Assembly (NCBI GenBank): GCA_910576655.1
Contig: CAJTJC010000008.1
Location: 1-64,000, forward strand
Reading direction: 5' to 3'
From: an uncultured Christensenella sp.
GTDB taxonomy: Bacteria; Bacillota; Clostridia; Christensenellales; Borkfalkiaceae
Length of the DNA stretch: 64,000 nucleotides
The notes below the pieces were generated by a model. The model saw only the letters and a list, made by a program, of their open reading frames with translations. It made no database searches and was not told the origin of the DNA. Shown here one piece after another: positions 1-6,650 of the stretch (positions within the stretch are counted from its first letter, which is position 1; the number at the start of each line of letters is the position of its first letter). The position numbers were made by a program, and so were the translations under genes.

Positions 1-380
1 GAAGGGTCAATGTAATCGCTGTTCTGAACGGGAGAAGAAATCCAAATTGCGCTTACGCCCATATTTGTGAAATATCCCTCGTTAATCTTTTGTGTAATGC
101 CTACCCAATCTCCGCCGTGATACTTTTTCAAATTGTTTTTATCATAAATTTCTCCCGACGGATTGTTCGATGAGTCGCCGTCAACAAAACGGTCAGTAAC
201 AATTTGATAAATTACATCCGTTGACATACTTGAATTGTTTTCAACGCTTGCATCGTCTATCGCCTTGCTTGCCGCAAATGCTGATAAAGGCATCATTGTT
301 ACCAACGTAATAATTGCAAACAACAATGCAATAATGGCACCCACCACAGAGTACAACAACTTTCTTTGCTTTAAATGCAT
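1..380 (-). CDS. Secreted GH13 alpha-amylase / cyclomaltodextrin glucanotransferase-like, N-terminal part
   Basis: 126 codons are visible before the window edge; the gene continues leftward. It starts at an ATG six bases after a GGGGG ribosome-binding stretch. Residues 8 to 37 form a signal peptide with a long hydrophobic core and a likely AFA cleavage site. After a short linker comes the start of a GH13 catalytic barrel: DVIYQIVTDRF, then HGGDW, then GVSAIWISSPV, the pattern of extracellular CGTases and related amylases. It should hydrolyse or transglycosylate starch outside the cell. The catalytic residues lie beyond the edge, so the exact activity cannot be assigned. It lies in the AT-rich block and reads in the same direction as sigG. 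Cytosolic malQ at 40778 could process its products. Confidence 0.85.
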   Translation of the reverse strand, partial: MHLKQRKLLYSVVGAIIALLFAIITLVTMMPLSAFAASKAIDDASVENNSSMSTDVIYQIVTDRFVDGDSSNNPSGEIYDKNNLKKYHGGDWVGITQKINEGYFTNMGVSAIWISSPVQNSDYIDP

Positions 381-397
381 ACTTACCCCCAAAAATT

Positions 398-736
398 TTA
401 ATTTTTATTTTCACGCAGACTAATAATTTCTTGTACAAATAAACCGGCTGAAATTAAGTCATCTGCGAAGAAAATCGAATTATAATTATGAAACCCGTTA
501 GGTCGAACTCGCAATTTATTATTGTGGTCATCAAACATTTCAATTTCTTTTTGCTCACGAGATGCTTGCTCGAACACCTCTATCGGACAATAGAAATTTC
601 TCTCTGCTTTAAAATCTTTCATAAAATGCAAACAAGCGATGTCGCCGTGCCGATTACAAAATACAGCAACTTGTCCACCGTTAGCTGATTTTAATTGTTC
701 GCTATTTAACCACTCAAATTCATTTTCAAGTATCAT
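398..736 (-). CDS. Hypothetical protein
   Basis: A 112-residue protein I do not recognise, acidic and charged, without signal peptide or membrane segment. It contains a cysteine/histidine pair (CNRHGD) near residue 30 and no obvious HTH. The ATG at 736 is preferred to an upstream TTG at 745. No good ribosome-binding site is seen, but a strong promoter lies just upstream (TTGACA at 799-794, TACAAT at 777-772), which supports real expression. A perfect 18-bp palindrome sits over the expected transcription start, so the gene is probably repressed by an element-encoded regulator. It lies between the amylase and the divergent XRE gene. It may be an element maintenance or anti-repressor gene, but nothing shows this directly. 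Confidence 0.55.
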   Translation of the reverse strand: MILENEFEWLNSEQLKSANGGQVAVFCNRHGDIACLHFMKDFKAERNFYCPIEVFEQASREQKEIEMFDDHNNKLRVRPNGFHNYNSIFFADDLISAGLFVQEIISLRENKN

Positions 737-746
737 ACATCGCAAT

Positions 747-799
747 TAGTTAATCGATTAACTACACTTATATTGTACCCCATTTCCAAAATTTGTCAA
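747..799 (-). promoter_or_regulatory. Promoter with palindromic operator
   Basis: On the minus strand TTGACA (799-794) and TACAAT (777-772) are separated by 16 bp, giving a start near 765. The perfect palindrome TAGTTAATCGATTAACTA covers 747-764, at the first transcribed bases. A repressor bound there would block the 398-736 gene. The XRE protein encoded at 977-1216 is the nearest candidate. Binding is inferred. Confidence 0.55.
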
Positions 800-976
800 T
801 ACTTTTTTTAAAAACAATTTTGGTAAAATACACAAAAAATTTGTCGAATTTTGACCAAAAAAAAGCGATATAATTTTAAATATAGCATAATCTTTTATAA
901 TATTTAATAAATGCTAAACATAGCAGTATTTTTATTTTTTTAAAGATTATACTTCAATTAGTGGTTGGAGATAATA

Positions 977-1216
977 ATGAAACTTGAAGATGCTGTTATA
1001 TTGCGAATAGAGAAGTTATGTCTTGAAAGAAATATGACAAAATATGACTTATTTAAAGCAAGCGGTGTTCCGCAAAGCACTTTAACATCGATAAAAAAGA
1101 AACGAAGCGGGTCAGTTAAAGTCAGTACACTTTACGGCATTTGCGAAGGTTTTAATATTTCTCTTGAAGAGTTTTTCCATTCTCCATTATTTAAACGTGA
1201 AAACATTATAGACTAA
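977..1216 (+). CDS. XRE-family (Cro/C1-type) transcriptional regulator
   Basis: A 79-residue single-domain HTH protein. The fold is read from RIEKLCLERNMTKYDLFKAS, the recognition helix region GVPQSTLTSIKKKRSG and the tail LYGICEGFNISLEEFF, a pattern common in Firmicutes phage and ICE repressors. The ATG at 977 is chosen because GGAG lies seven bases upstream; a TTG at 965 is in frame but precedes that site. It is divergent from the 398-736 gene, with 240 AT-rich bases between. This lambda-repressor-like layout suggests control of element genes. A perfect hairpin with little T tract follows at 1226. Target sites are not proven. Confidence 0.85.
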   Translation: MKLEDAVILRIEKLCLERNMTKYDLFKASGVPQSTLTSIKKKRSGSVKVSTLYGICEGFNISLEEFFHSPLFKRENIID

Positions 1217-1225
1217 TCATAAAAA

Positions 1226-1254
1226 TAGCGCAACGGCAAATTGTCGTTGCGCTA
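1226..1254. terminator. Hairpin, probable terminator after XRE gene
   Basis: TAGCGCAACG and CGTTGCGCTA form a perfect 10-bp stem with a 9-base loop, ten bases after the XRE stop codon. The following T tract is weak (TCTATATT), so termination efficiency is uncertain. Confidence 0.5.
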
Positions 1255-1414
1255 TCTATATTAGGTCTGCACCAAAGAATTATTACGACGTGGCTGAAAC
1301 TCATACGGCTTACTATCGTACTCGGATTAACTCGGAGCCTTCTTCGACCATTGTATGTGTTGCTCACGATAAATTATAAGGTTCTTATAACGGTGCGCCT
1401 TAATAACGAATTAC

Positions 1415-2224
1415 TTATTTGAACATTAAATCTTTAAATCTGTAAGTTAAATAATGAAATTCCTCAACCATTGTATTATCTTCTTTTGTCATAAGTAAGA
1501 AGTGTAACTCGTAATCCTGCTCTGTTTTGTGTAATTCAAATAATTCTATATAGGTATTCAACGGATTAATTTCTTCTTCCAATATTTCCACATCGGTCAA
1601 AATAATCGTTTCTTCTCCGTCCAATTCAAGGTAAATGGCGTTACCTTTTTTATCTACCTCTGTAATATATGTTTCAGAAAATAAATCTTCTAACGAATCA
1701 ATATAATCATGCTTTTTGAACTGTTCCGAAATAGTTAATCCGGCAGTGGCATTTAATGAATCTTCAAGACTTTTTTCTAATACTTTAATCGCCGCCTCAG
1801 TTTTCGCATCCGCATACTCAATGATTGCTTTTTTCACTTTCGGTTCTGCGTATCCCATAGCAAGTAACCGTTTGTCTTTTACTTGCTCTAAAATTTCTTG
1901 TGGCAGATGAGATATTACTCTTAACCTATTTATATATTGAGATAAAAAATCGTTTTCGGGAGAGTGTGTTTCTTTTTCCAACGAATACTCGCAATAGTCA
2001 TTATAAAAATTAAACGTAGCCGGCAATATCATAAATCTCAATTCATTTTCTTTATCCGACAAATTAAACTTTGTTTTTACAGTTAAAATGTCAGACTTAT
2101 AAACACCCTCACAGCTATCGTTCAAAAAAAATATTGGTAATGTTCTTTTTGCTCTTGAATCAACCGAAAATCGAACTTCATTAAGGTCAAGGTCATTTTT
2201 AAGTTCCTTTGTTAATATTTTCAT
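1415..2224 (-). CDS. DUF4085-like protein
   Basis: A 269-residue cytosolic, acidic protein beginning MKILTKEL. Its layout (an N-terminal FTKE-like opening, a helical middle, and a C-terminal beta-rich part with a HDYIDSLE stretch, LELDGEE and YELHFLLMTKED) resembles the DUF4085 family of Firmicutes; this is recognised from general pattern only. The start at 2224 is preferred over one 14 codons earlier because GAGG lies about eight bases upstream and because the earlier start would overlap the SLOG gene. It forms a pair with that gene, 22 bases apart. No enzymatic motif is visible and the function is unknown. Confidence 0.5.
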   Translation of the reverse strand: MKILTKELKNDLDLNEVRFSVDSRAKRTLPIFFLNDSCEGVYKSDILTVKTKFNLSDKENELRFMILPATFNFYNDYCEYSLEKETHSPENDFLSQYINRLRVISHLPQEILEQVKDKRLLAMGYAEPKVKKAIIEYADAKTEAAIKVLEKSLEDSLNATAGLTISEQFKKHDYIDSLEDLFSETYITEVDKKGNAIYLELDGEETIILTDVEILEEEINPLNTYIELFELHKTEQDYELHFLLMTKEDNTMVEEFHYLTYRFKDLMFK

Positions 2225-2246
2225 AAACTTTACCTCTTTTTTAATT

Positions 2247-2711
2247 TTATATTTCCCAACCGTCAATCACACTTACGATTGGCTTTTTCTTTTTAAAAGC
2301 ATATTCGCAAGCCGTATATGCACCACCATAATGAGTCATAACTCCTGCAACAATAAAATCAACTTTATCTACTAAACATTTATTGGTTTCAATAATAGCT
2401 AAACGTTTTGGTACACTTCTTTCTAACAAATAAATACTATCGTCAAAATATTTAGGAAGAATAAACGTATTGTCGTTTTCAACAGATGCTTCGGGGATAT
2501 ACGAAAGCACCATTGTATTCCTAATTTGCGGATAACAGCCTTTTAATTCAAATATCAAAGAGCTACAAAAAGCATCAAAGTCGCCACGAAAACCTGAATA
2601 GAATTGCGTAACCCCCTTGTCCTCTATTAGGTCTAAAATTGTTTTTAACAGTTTTTCCCTATACGGTTCTACACTCATATTTCGATGTCCGAAAAAAGCA
2701 CAAGATTTCAT
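2247..2711 (-). CDS. SLOG-family nucleotide-binding protein (YpsA/DUF1273-like)
   Basis: 154 residues opening with SCAFFGHRN, the GHR signature of the YpsA/DUF1273 branch of the SLOG (Rossmann-like, lysine-decarboxylase-like) superfamily. Further family features are a GVTQFYSGFRGDFDAF stretch and a late VAGVMTHYGGAYTACEYA segment that would close a nucleotide- or ligand-binding site. SLOG proteins sense or process nucleotide-derived ligands and are frequent on prophages and defence islands. This gene is the first of a two-gene leftward unit with the DUF4085-like gene. The substrate is unknown. Confidence 0.75.
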   Translation of the reverse strand: MKSCAFFGHRNMSVEPYREKLLKTILDLIEDKGVTQFYSGFRGDFDAFCSSLIFELKGCYPQIRNTMVLSYIPEASVENDNTFILPKYFDDSIYLLERSVPKRLAIIETNKCLVDKVDFIVAGVMTHYGGAYTACEYAFKKKKPIVSVIDGWEI

Positions 2712-2885
2712 TTAATAACCCTTTAATTGCATACACTAATAGCACATACACATTGCGTATTGTCGTTTTGGCGTTATCAATATTATAGAATAAAAATAGC
2801 GACAATGCAAACTGCTTATTGTCTAATAGAGCAAAGGGTTATCAAGGTGGCAATTTAAAAAGAGTTTCAAAACAGATTTATCGAA

Positions 2886-3311
2886 TTGATTAGCGATATT
2901 GAAGTTAAAAGTAAAGATAAAAAAGCTGAAATTATTGGTATAAATCGTTCAACTTTTTCTAATGCCTTTAACTACGGTATCGTTCCCAAGACGCCCTCTT
3001 TAATCCGTATTGCAGATTATTTCAATATTTCGGTTGAGTTCCTAATTGCCATAACAGACGACGAATACTTCGACCACTCCAAATCCCCCAAAAGTTTTAT
3101 AGAGCGTTTGGAAGAATTACGAATTGAAAGAAACATCAAAACTAAATACGAATTATCACAAAAAATACTTATACACCGAAACAATATCGCACAATGGTAT
3201 AAATTAAATTGCTTACCATTAATTGATGATTTAATTATAATTGCAAAACATTTCAATGTTTCAGTTGACTACTTGCTCGGAAGAACTGACGATAGAACGC
3301 CGTATAAATAA
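2886..3311 (+). CDS. Protein with two tandem XRE-type HTH domains
   Basis: Two Cro/C1-type domains follow each other. The first, about residues 1-55, lacks its usual helix-1 start and contains GINRSTFSNAFNYG and IADYFNISVEFLI. The second, about 68-135, is complete, with RLEELRIERNIKTKYELSQK and HFNVSVDYLLGRTDD. The only in-frame start is TTG at 2886 with no clear ribosome-binding site. The frame stays open ten codons upstream and that stretch reads like the missing first helix (KEFQNRFIEL), then meets a stop at 2856. Either initiation is unusual or there is a small indel at the 5' end. It is probably an element regulator. A GTCG-rich hairpin and the structured repeat at 3370 follow. Confidence 0.7.
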   Translation: MISDIEVKSKDKKAEIIGINRSTFSNAFNYGIVPKTPSLIRIADYFNISVEFLIAITDDEYFDHSKSPKSFIERLEELRIERNIKTKYELSQKILIHRNNIAQWYKLNCLPLIDDLIIIAKHFNVSVDYLLGRTDDRTPYK

Positions 3312-3369
3312 AAAGATGTCGCTCCCTTGCGAGAACGACACCGTAGAATATACCGTTCGTCGCCAAGTT

Positions 3370-3473
3370 GTCAGACTAATTTACATTTCTCGTTGAGATT
3401 TGTAAGCGATTATTAGAGTATAGTTCTACCATTACTATACTCAACGAGATAAAAATTATTAAATTAGTCTGAC
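3370..3473. repeat. Long bulged inverted repeat (structured RNA or recombination site)
   Basis: The outer arms GTCAGACTAATTTA (3370-3383) and TAAATTAGTCTGAC (3460-3473) are a perfect 14-bp inverted repeat. Inside, TCTCGTTGAG pairs with CTCAACGAGA, and GAGTATAGT pairs with ACTATACTC around a 9-base apical loop, with a bulge of about 20 bases on the left. The whole can fold into one extended hairpin of about 100 bases. It contains no gene. It could be a small RNA, a protein-binding site or a replication or transfer signal of the element. Confidence 0.6.
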
Positions 3474-3517
3474 GGTTTGTATTTTAGCAAATAATAGATT
3501 TTTTGTCAATAAAAAGT

Positions 3518-3541
3518 AGCTCTCACAAAAATGTGAGAGCT
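3518..3541. terminator. Bidirectional intrinsic terminator
   Basis: AGCTCTCACA and TGTGAGAGCT form a perfect 10-bp stem, with T-rich runs on both sides (TTTATTTT rightward, ACTTTTTATTG leftward). It sits six bases after the stop of the 3547-4419 gene and also ends rightward transcription. Confidence 0.85.
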
Positions 3542-3546
3542 TTATT

Positions 3547-4419
3547 TTACTCATTAATATTATATCGATATAATTCATTTAAACTGCCGTCCAAAATAAT
3601 AACTTCCATTTCCGTTATCAATTTTGGTATTTCTTTTTCATATCTTTGGAGATTACATTTTTGTAAAAGTTCATTCCAATTAGAAATATATGTATTCTTC
3701 ATTACTACTTCCGCAAGACAACATATTTCCGGATTACGCATACGGTTAAATTCTTCTTTTGAAATAGGTTTAATCCTTTCGTATTCTTCGGCAAATTCTT
3801 TAAGGTAATCTCTTACGGGTTTTATCCTACTTTCATTTTTTATAAACAAATCATTACAATAAGTTTCGTACCACTCACGCAAGCCACACTTGTATTTATA
3901 AAGCAGATGTCCGTAATCGGGTAAATGGTTAGCCTTAATAAATTCCCTTTCATACGGCAACCTGTCATTCTGCCTGAAAAATTCTTCAACCGCATCAAGA
4001 ATATTTGTTGACGACCACCGACAAACGGGATATTCGTCAAGCAGTTCACCTATTTTTGCCCGTGCATCGGGTAATTTCTCTAATACTTTATACGCAAACT
4101 CTAATGCTTGTTTCCTTGTGGGCTTCGGCTTGTAATATGTAGGAAAATTTTTATTGAGCCACTCATGCAAGTTAATTTTGTAGCGTTGTTTAATTACAGG
4201 ATGAGAAGGTAAACCATTCTCTTTTTTAAAATCAGTTACCGTAGGGACTCTGCCGTTCACGGACATAAAGTACTCAACGGCATCTTTTACAGTAGCATCA
4301 TCCCATTCCGTAAAGGGCATCACGTTTGCAACTTCTTTCAGTTTTGCAATTTCTTCTAAATGGCTGTTTTTACCCTCAAACATAGCAAAAACAGACAAAA
4401 GTGCTTGATTTCTTGTCAT
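3547..4419 (-). CDS. Homing-endonuclease-associated-repeat (HNH_repeat-type) DNA-binding protein
   Basis: 290 residues with at least two clear copies of a helix-turn-helix-like unit. They are DAVEYFMSVNGRVPTVTDF followed by LPSH and LHEW, and DAVEEFFRQNDRLPYEREF followed by LPDY and LREW. A weaker third copy lies near residue 220, ending SNWNELLQKC. This is the pattern of the homing endonuclease associated repeat, which normally supplies DNA binding. No HNH, GIY-YIG or other nuclease motif is visible. The start at 4419 has AAAAGGAG six bases upstream. It is the first gene inside the sigG junction, about 30 bases away. The frame also continues upstream without a stop into sigG, so a 399-residue SigG-fusion is possible. 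It may recognise the junction or control the element; that is inference. Confidence 0.65.
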   Translation of the reverse strand: MTRNQALLSVFAMFEGKNSHLEEIAKLKEVANVMPFTEWDDATVKDAVEYFMSVNGRVPTVTDFKKENGLPSHPVIKQRYKINLHEWLNKNFPTYYKPKPTRKQALEFAYKVLEKLPDARAKIGELLDEYPVCRWSSTNILDAVEEFFRQNDRLPYEREFIKANHLPDYGHLLYKYKCGLREWYETYCNDLFIKNESRIKPVRDYLKEFAEEYERIKPISKEEFNRMRNPEICCLAEVVMKNTYISNWNELLQKCNLQRYEKEIPKLITEMEVIILDGSLNELYRYNINE

Positions 4420-4452
4420 TTTAAGCTCCTTTTGTCTGTTTCGCAGTACTAA

Positions 4453-4743
4453 CATTATTGGCACGGCGTAGGTCGAAAAGCGCACCCCGACCGAAACGTC
4501 GAAATTGTCAATCGCCTTTATAAGCCCCACGCAGCCCGCCTGAAAAACGTCGTCCGCATTGGCGTTCTTCGCCCAGAAACGGCGCACCAGCGACAGCACC
4601 AAACGGAGATTGCAGGTTATGAACTTCTGGCGCGCTTCGTCGTCGCCCGCCTTCAATTTCAGCATAAGCTCCTGCTGCTCCTTGTTGGAAAGCACCGGAA
4701 GCGACGAGGTGTTTACCCCGCAGATTTCTACTTTTTGTAACAT
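4453..4743 (-). pseudogene. sigG: sigG 5' fragment (sporulation sigma-G), interrupted
   Basis: 97 codons clearly match the N-terminus of sigma-G: the diagnostic VEICGVNTSSLPVL opening, the NLRLVLSLV and QAGCVGLIKAIDNFD segments of regions 1.2-2.2, and VRFSTYAVPIM of region 2.3-2.4. After this the match ends abruptly, where MIIGEIRRY and regions 3 and 4 are expected in a protein of about 260 residues. The start ATG follows GGAGG by seven bases. It sits directly after sigE, in the canonical spoIIGA-sigE-sigG order, so this is the native locus. Sigma-G directs late forespore transcription, so the split allele cannot work unless the AT-rich block is removed or a second copy exists. Confidence 0.9.
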
Positions 4744-4785
4744 AAATATTCCCTCCTCGGATTTTATGTACAAAAAGCAAGTCCA

Positions 4786-5481
4786 CTATATTTTTTTGGA
4801 TATGTCGCGTTTGAGCTTGGAAATTATTTTCTTTTCCAGCCTCGATATGTAGCTTTGGGAAATACCCAGCTTGTCGGCAACGTCCTTTTGCGTCATTTCG
4901 TCGCCGCCGTCGAGAGCAAAGCGCATACGCATTATTTTCTGTTCCCTCGGCGAAAGCTTGGAAAGCGAAGCCTGCAACAGCTCGCGCTCGACGCCGCCCT
5001 CTATGTCCGAATACACGCAGTCCGCGTCGGTGCCCATAACGTCCGACAAAAGCAGCTCGTTGCCCTCCCAGTCGGTGTTAAGCGGCTCGTCGAAGCTGAC
5101 CTCCTGTTTGAGGCGCGAAAGCCGCCTGAGGTACATAAGTATCTCGTTTTCTATGCACCGCGACGCATACGTGGCAAGCTTGATATTCTTGTCCGACTTG
5201 AAGGAATTGATAGCCTTTATAAGTCCTATCGTGCCGACGGAAACGAGGTCGTCGCCGTCCGCGCCGCTCCCCTCGAACTTTTTGGCTATGTACACGACGA
5301 GTCGCAGATTATGCTCTACGAGCGCGGACTTCGCCTGCTCGTCCCCCTGTTCGAGAAGGGAAATTTTATCGTTTTCCTCCTCTGGCGAAAAGGGCAGCGG
5401 CAGCGCCTCGGTTCCGCAGATATAGTCGAGAGTGTTTTTGCCGAATATCAGCGATAAAAGCTGTTTTATTTTTTCAAACAT
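4786..5481 (-). CDS. sigE: RNA polymerase sporulation sigma factor E
   Basis: 231 residues, the normal length for pro-sigma-E. The N-terminal MFEKIKQLLSLIFG segment is the hydrophobic pro-sequence removed by SpoIIGA. Region 2 is complete (HNLRLVVYIAKKFEG, LVSVGTIGLIKAI, LATYASRCIENEILMYLR) and region 4 ends with the HTH VADKLGISQSYISRLEKK. It directs early mother-cell transcription. Its start shares one base with the spoIIGA stop (TGATG), implying coupled translation. sigG follows 42 bases downstream. Nothing appears damaged. Confidence 0.97.
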   Translation of the reverse strand: MFEKIKQLLSLIFGKNTLDYICGTEALPLPFSPEEENDKISLLEQGDEQAKSALVEHNLRLVVYIAKKFEGSGADGDDLVSVGTIGLIKAINSFKSDKNIKLATYASRCIENEILMYLRRLSRLKQEVSFDEPLNTDWEGNELLLSDVMGTDADCVYSDIEGGVERELLQASLSKLSPREQKIMRMRFALDGGDEMTQKDVADKLGISQSYISRLEKKIISKLKRDISKKI

Positions 5482-6260
5482 CAGTCCTCCAGATAGTCGG
5501 GGTGAAGAATTGCCTTGTCCGCATACGGCGTTACGGCTATCTTGACGCCCTTCAGCGTTCTTACTTTTTCGCCTTTGCGTATCTCTAACTTGTCCGCCGT
5601 AAAAACTTTAAGTTTTTTGCTCTCGGCAACAGTATGTATTTTTACCGTAGTTTCTATGCACGATTCGTCTATTATTTTGCTTGCCGCCGCAAGCGGTATG
5701 ACGCACACGGGCTGCCCCGCGCAGTACACCTTGTTGCCGCTGTCGAAAAAGCCTGCAAGGTTTACCTTTTTTTCTCCCTTGTAGACCGCGCACGCAACCT
5801 CGGACTTGTCGACCTTTTTCAGCTTAGCGGCAATTTTCCGCGCCGCAATCAAAAGAAGCAGCGCGCCGAACAGCGGTATGCCAATGGGTACGGACGACAG
5901 AACGTATCCGCCGCCCGCCTGATAGTCAACGCCCGCAAGAGAGAATATACCTATCAGAGCCCCGCCGAGCAGCGCGGTAAAAACAAAAAATACCGCCGAT
6001 AGTTTAATGTATGCTTTAACGTGCGTAAATTTGCCCGAAACGGCGCAAATTATCAGACCCGATACAAGCTTTATTATTATTGACAGCACGCTGCCCAAAT
6101 CAAAAAGCGGAATTACGACCGCAACGCACGCGCCCAGTACCGACGCGACGGCAACACGGAAAATATGCGCGGGATTTTTAGCCACTGCCTTTGCGCAGTA
6201 CAGCAGAGTGAAATCCATACAAAAATTTTCCAAAATAGCCAGCTCGACGTACACCTGCAT
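5481..6260 (-). CDS. spoIIGA: Sigma-E processing peptidase SpoIIGA
   Basis: 259 residues from the ATG at 6260, chosen because MQVYVELAILENFCMDF matches the family N-terminus; a frame extending to 6365 adds 35 non-family residues. Five hydrophobic segments fill roughly the first 145 residues. The C-terminal half is the aspartic-protease-like domain with the FFDSGN motif that supplies the catalytic Asp. SpoIIGA cleaves pro-sigma-E at the septum after a SpoIIR signal. There is no Shine-Dalgarno sequence, but TACAAT lies at 6276-6271 on the minus strand, ten bases before the start, so the mRNA may be almost leaderless. The -35 is poor, as expected for a Spo0A-activated promoter, though no convincing Spo0A box was found. 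Confidence 0.93.
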   Translation of the reverse strand: MQVYVELAILENFCMDFTLLYCAKAVAKNPAHIFRVAVASVLGACVAVVIPLFDLGSVLSIIIKLVSGLIICAVSGKFTHVKAYIKLSAVFFVFTALLGGALIGIFSLAGVDYQAGGGYVLSSVPIGIPLFGALLLLIAARKIAAKLKKVDKSEVACAVYKGEKKVNLAGFFDSGNKVYCAGQPVCVIPLAAASKIIDESCIETTVKIHTVAESKKLKVFTADKLEIRKGEKVRTLKGVKIAVTPYADKAILHPDYLED

Positions 6261-6365
6261 TGCAAAATAGATTGTAATGCTTCCGCACTGTCGTAAAAGA
6301 GAAAAAAATGACGAAAACTGAATTTTTACGGCATTTGTATATTTACTTGTATTTTTAACCCGCAC

Positions 6366-6394
6366 TTGACAAAGCGCCTTTTAAGTGTTATAGT
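6366..6394 (+). promoter_or_regulatory. Strong sigma-A-type promoter for the structured RNA
   Basis: TTGACA (6366-6371), a 17-bp spacer and TATAGT (6389-6394) place the start at or near G6401, which is exactly the first base of the long closing stem of the downstream RNA. Confidence 0.85.
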
Positions 6395-6400
6395 ATTTAC

Positions 6401-6621
6401 GCTTAATACTTTGAATAGGGAAGACGTATCTTCCCCGCTTTGTCCGTATTTTTTTATACGGTTTTTTTCCGTTGGTTAAATTTCGACGTTATAGAGAATA
6501 AGTATACGGCATAGCTGTATCCTTGTTTCGTTCTCTATAATAAAATGATACGGAACATTCAAAGTATTAAGCAACTGTTGAGGGTACTGTATGCGGGCAA
6601 CCTTCGATGGTTGCCCTTTTT
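6401..6621 (+). ncRNA. Structured non-coding RNA of about 220 nt, family not recognised
   Basis: A consensus promoter starts transcription at 6401 and a terminator ends it near 6621. The first 16 transcribed bases (6401-6416) are perfectly complementary to 6557-6572, forming a 16-bp closing stem. Within it are three hairpins: GGGAAG/CTTCCC, CCGTAT/ATACGG with a T6 loop, and TTATAGAGAA/TTCTCTATAA. The CCGTAT segment could instead pair with ATACGG at 6549-6554, so two folds compete. There is no ORF of note. It may be a free-standing RNA, possibly a divergent 6S-like RNA, or the leader of the leucine-rich-repeat gene at 6651, whose start lies 30 bases after the terminator. Confidence 0.7.
6595..6621 (+). 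terminator. Intrinsic terminator of the structured RNA
   Basis: GGGCAACC / GGTTGCCC stem with TTCGAT loop followed by TTTTTAATTT. Confidence 0.9.
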
Positions 6622-6650
6622 AATTTAACGCGCCCGCGCCGAGAGGGAAT

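Larger units (their letters stand above)
1..4452. mobile_element. Putative integrated element interrupting sigG (one end only)
   Basis: Everything left of about 4452 is much richer in A+T than the DNA to the right, and the change coincides with the point where the sigG reading frame stops resembling sigma-G (after codon 97, in the STYAVP motif of region 2). The block carries accessory-type genes: two XRE regulators, a SLOG protein, a DUF4085-like protein, a homing-endonuclease-type repeat protein and a secreted amylase. The other end lies outside the window, so size, att sites and recombinase are unknown. Insertion is inferred from composition and gene disruption. An assembly join or old decay of sigG are alternatives. 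Confidence 0.65.

Noticed and set aside
842..848. Exact TGTCGAA Spo0A-box match upstream of the element's XRE gene
   Set aside because: One 7-base match in a window of this size is expected by chance; no second box or fitting promoter geometry supports it.
1255..1414. Possible gene remnant between the XRE gene and the DUF4085-like gene
   Set aside because: A 40-codon open stretch exists on the plus strand but has no start, no ribosome-binding site and no recognisable similarity; the gap is left as non-coding.
6401..6621. Assignment of the structured RNA as 6S RNA or tmRNA
   Set aside because: Size and closing stem are compatible with 6S, but the branched inner hairpins do not match the single central-bubble shape I know. 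No tRNA-like ends or tag frame support tmRNA.
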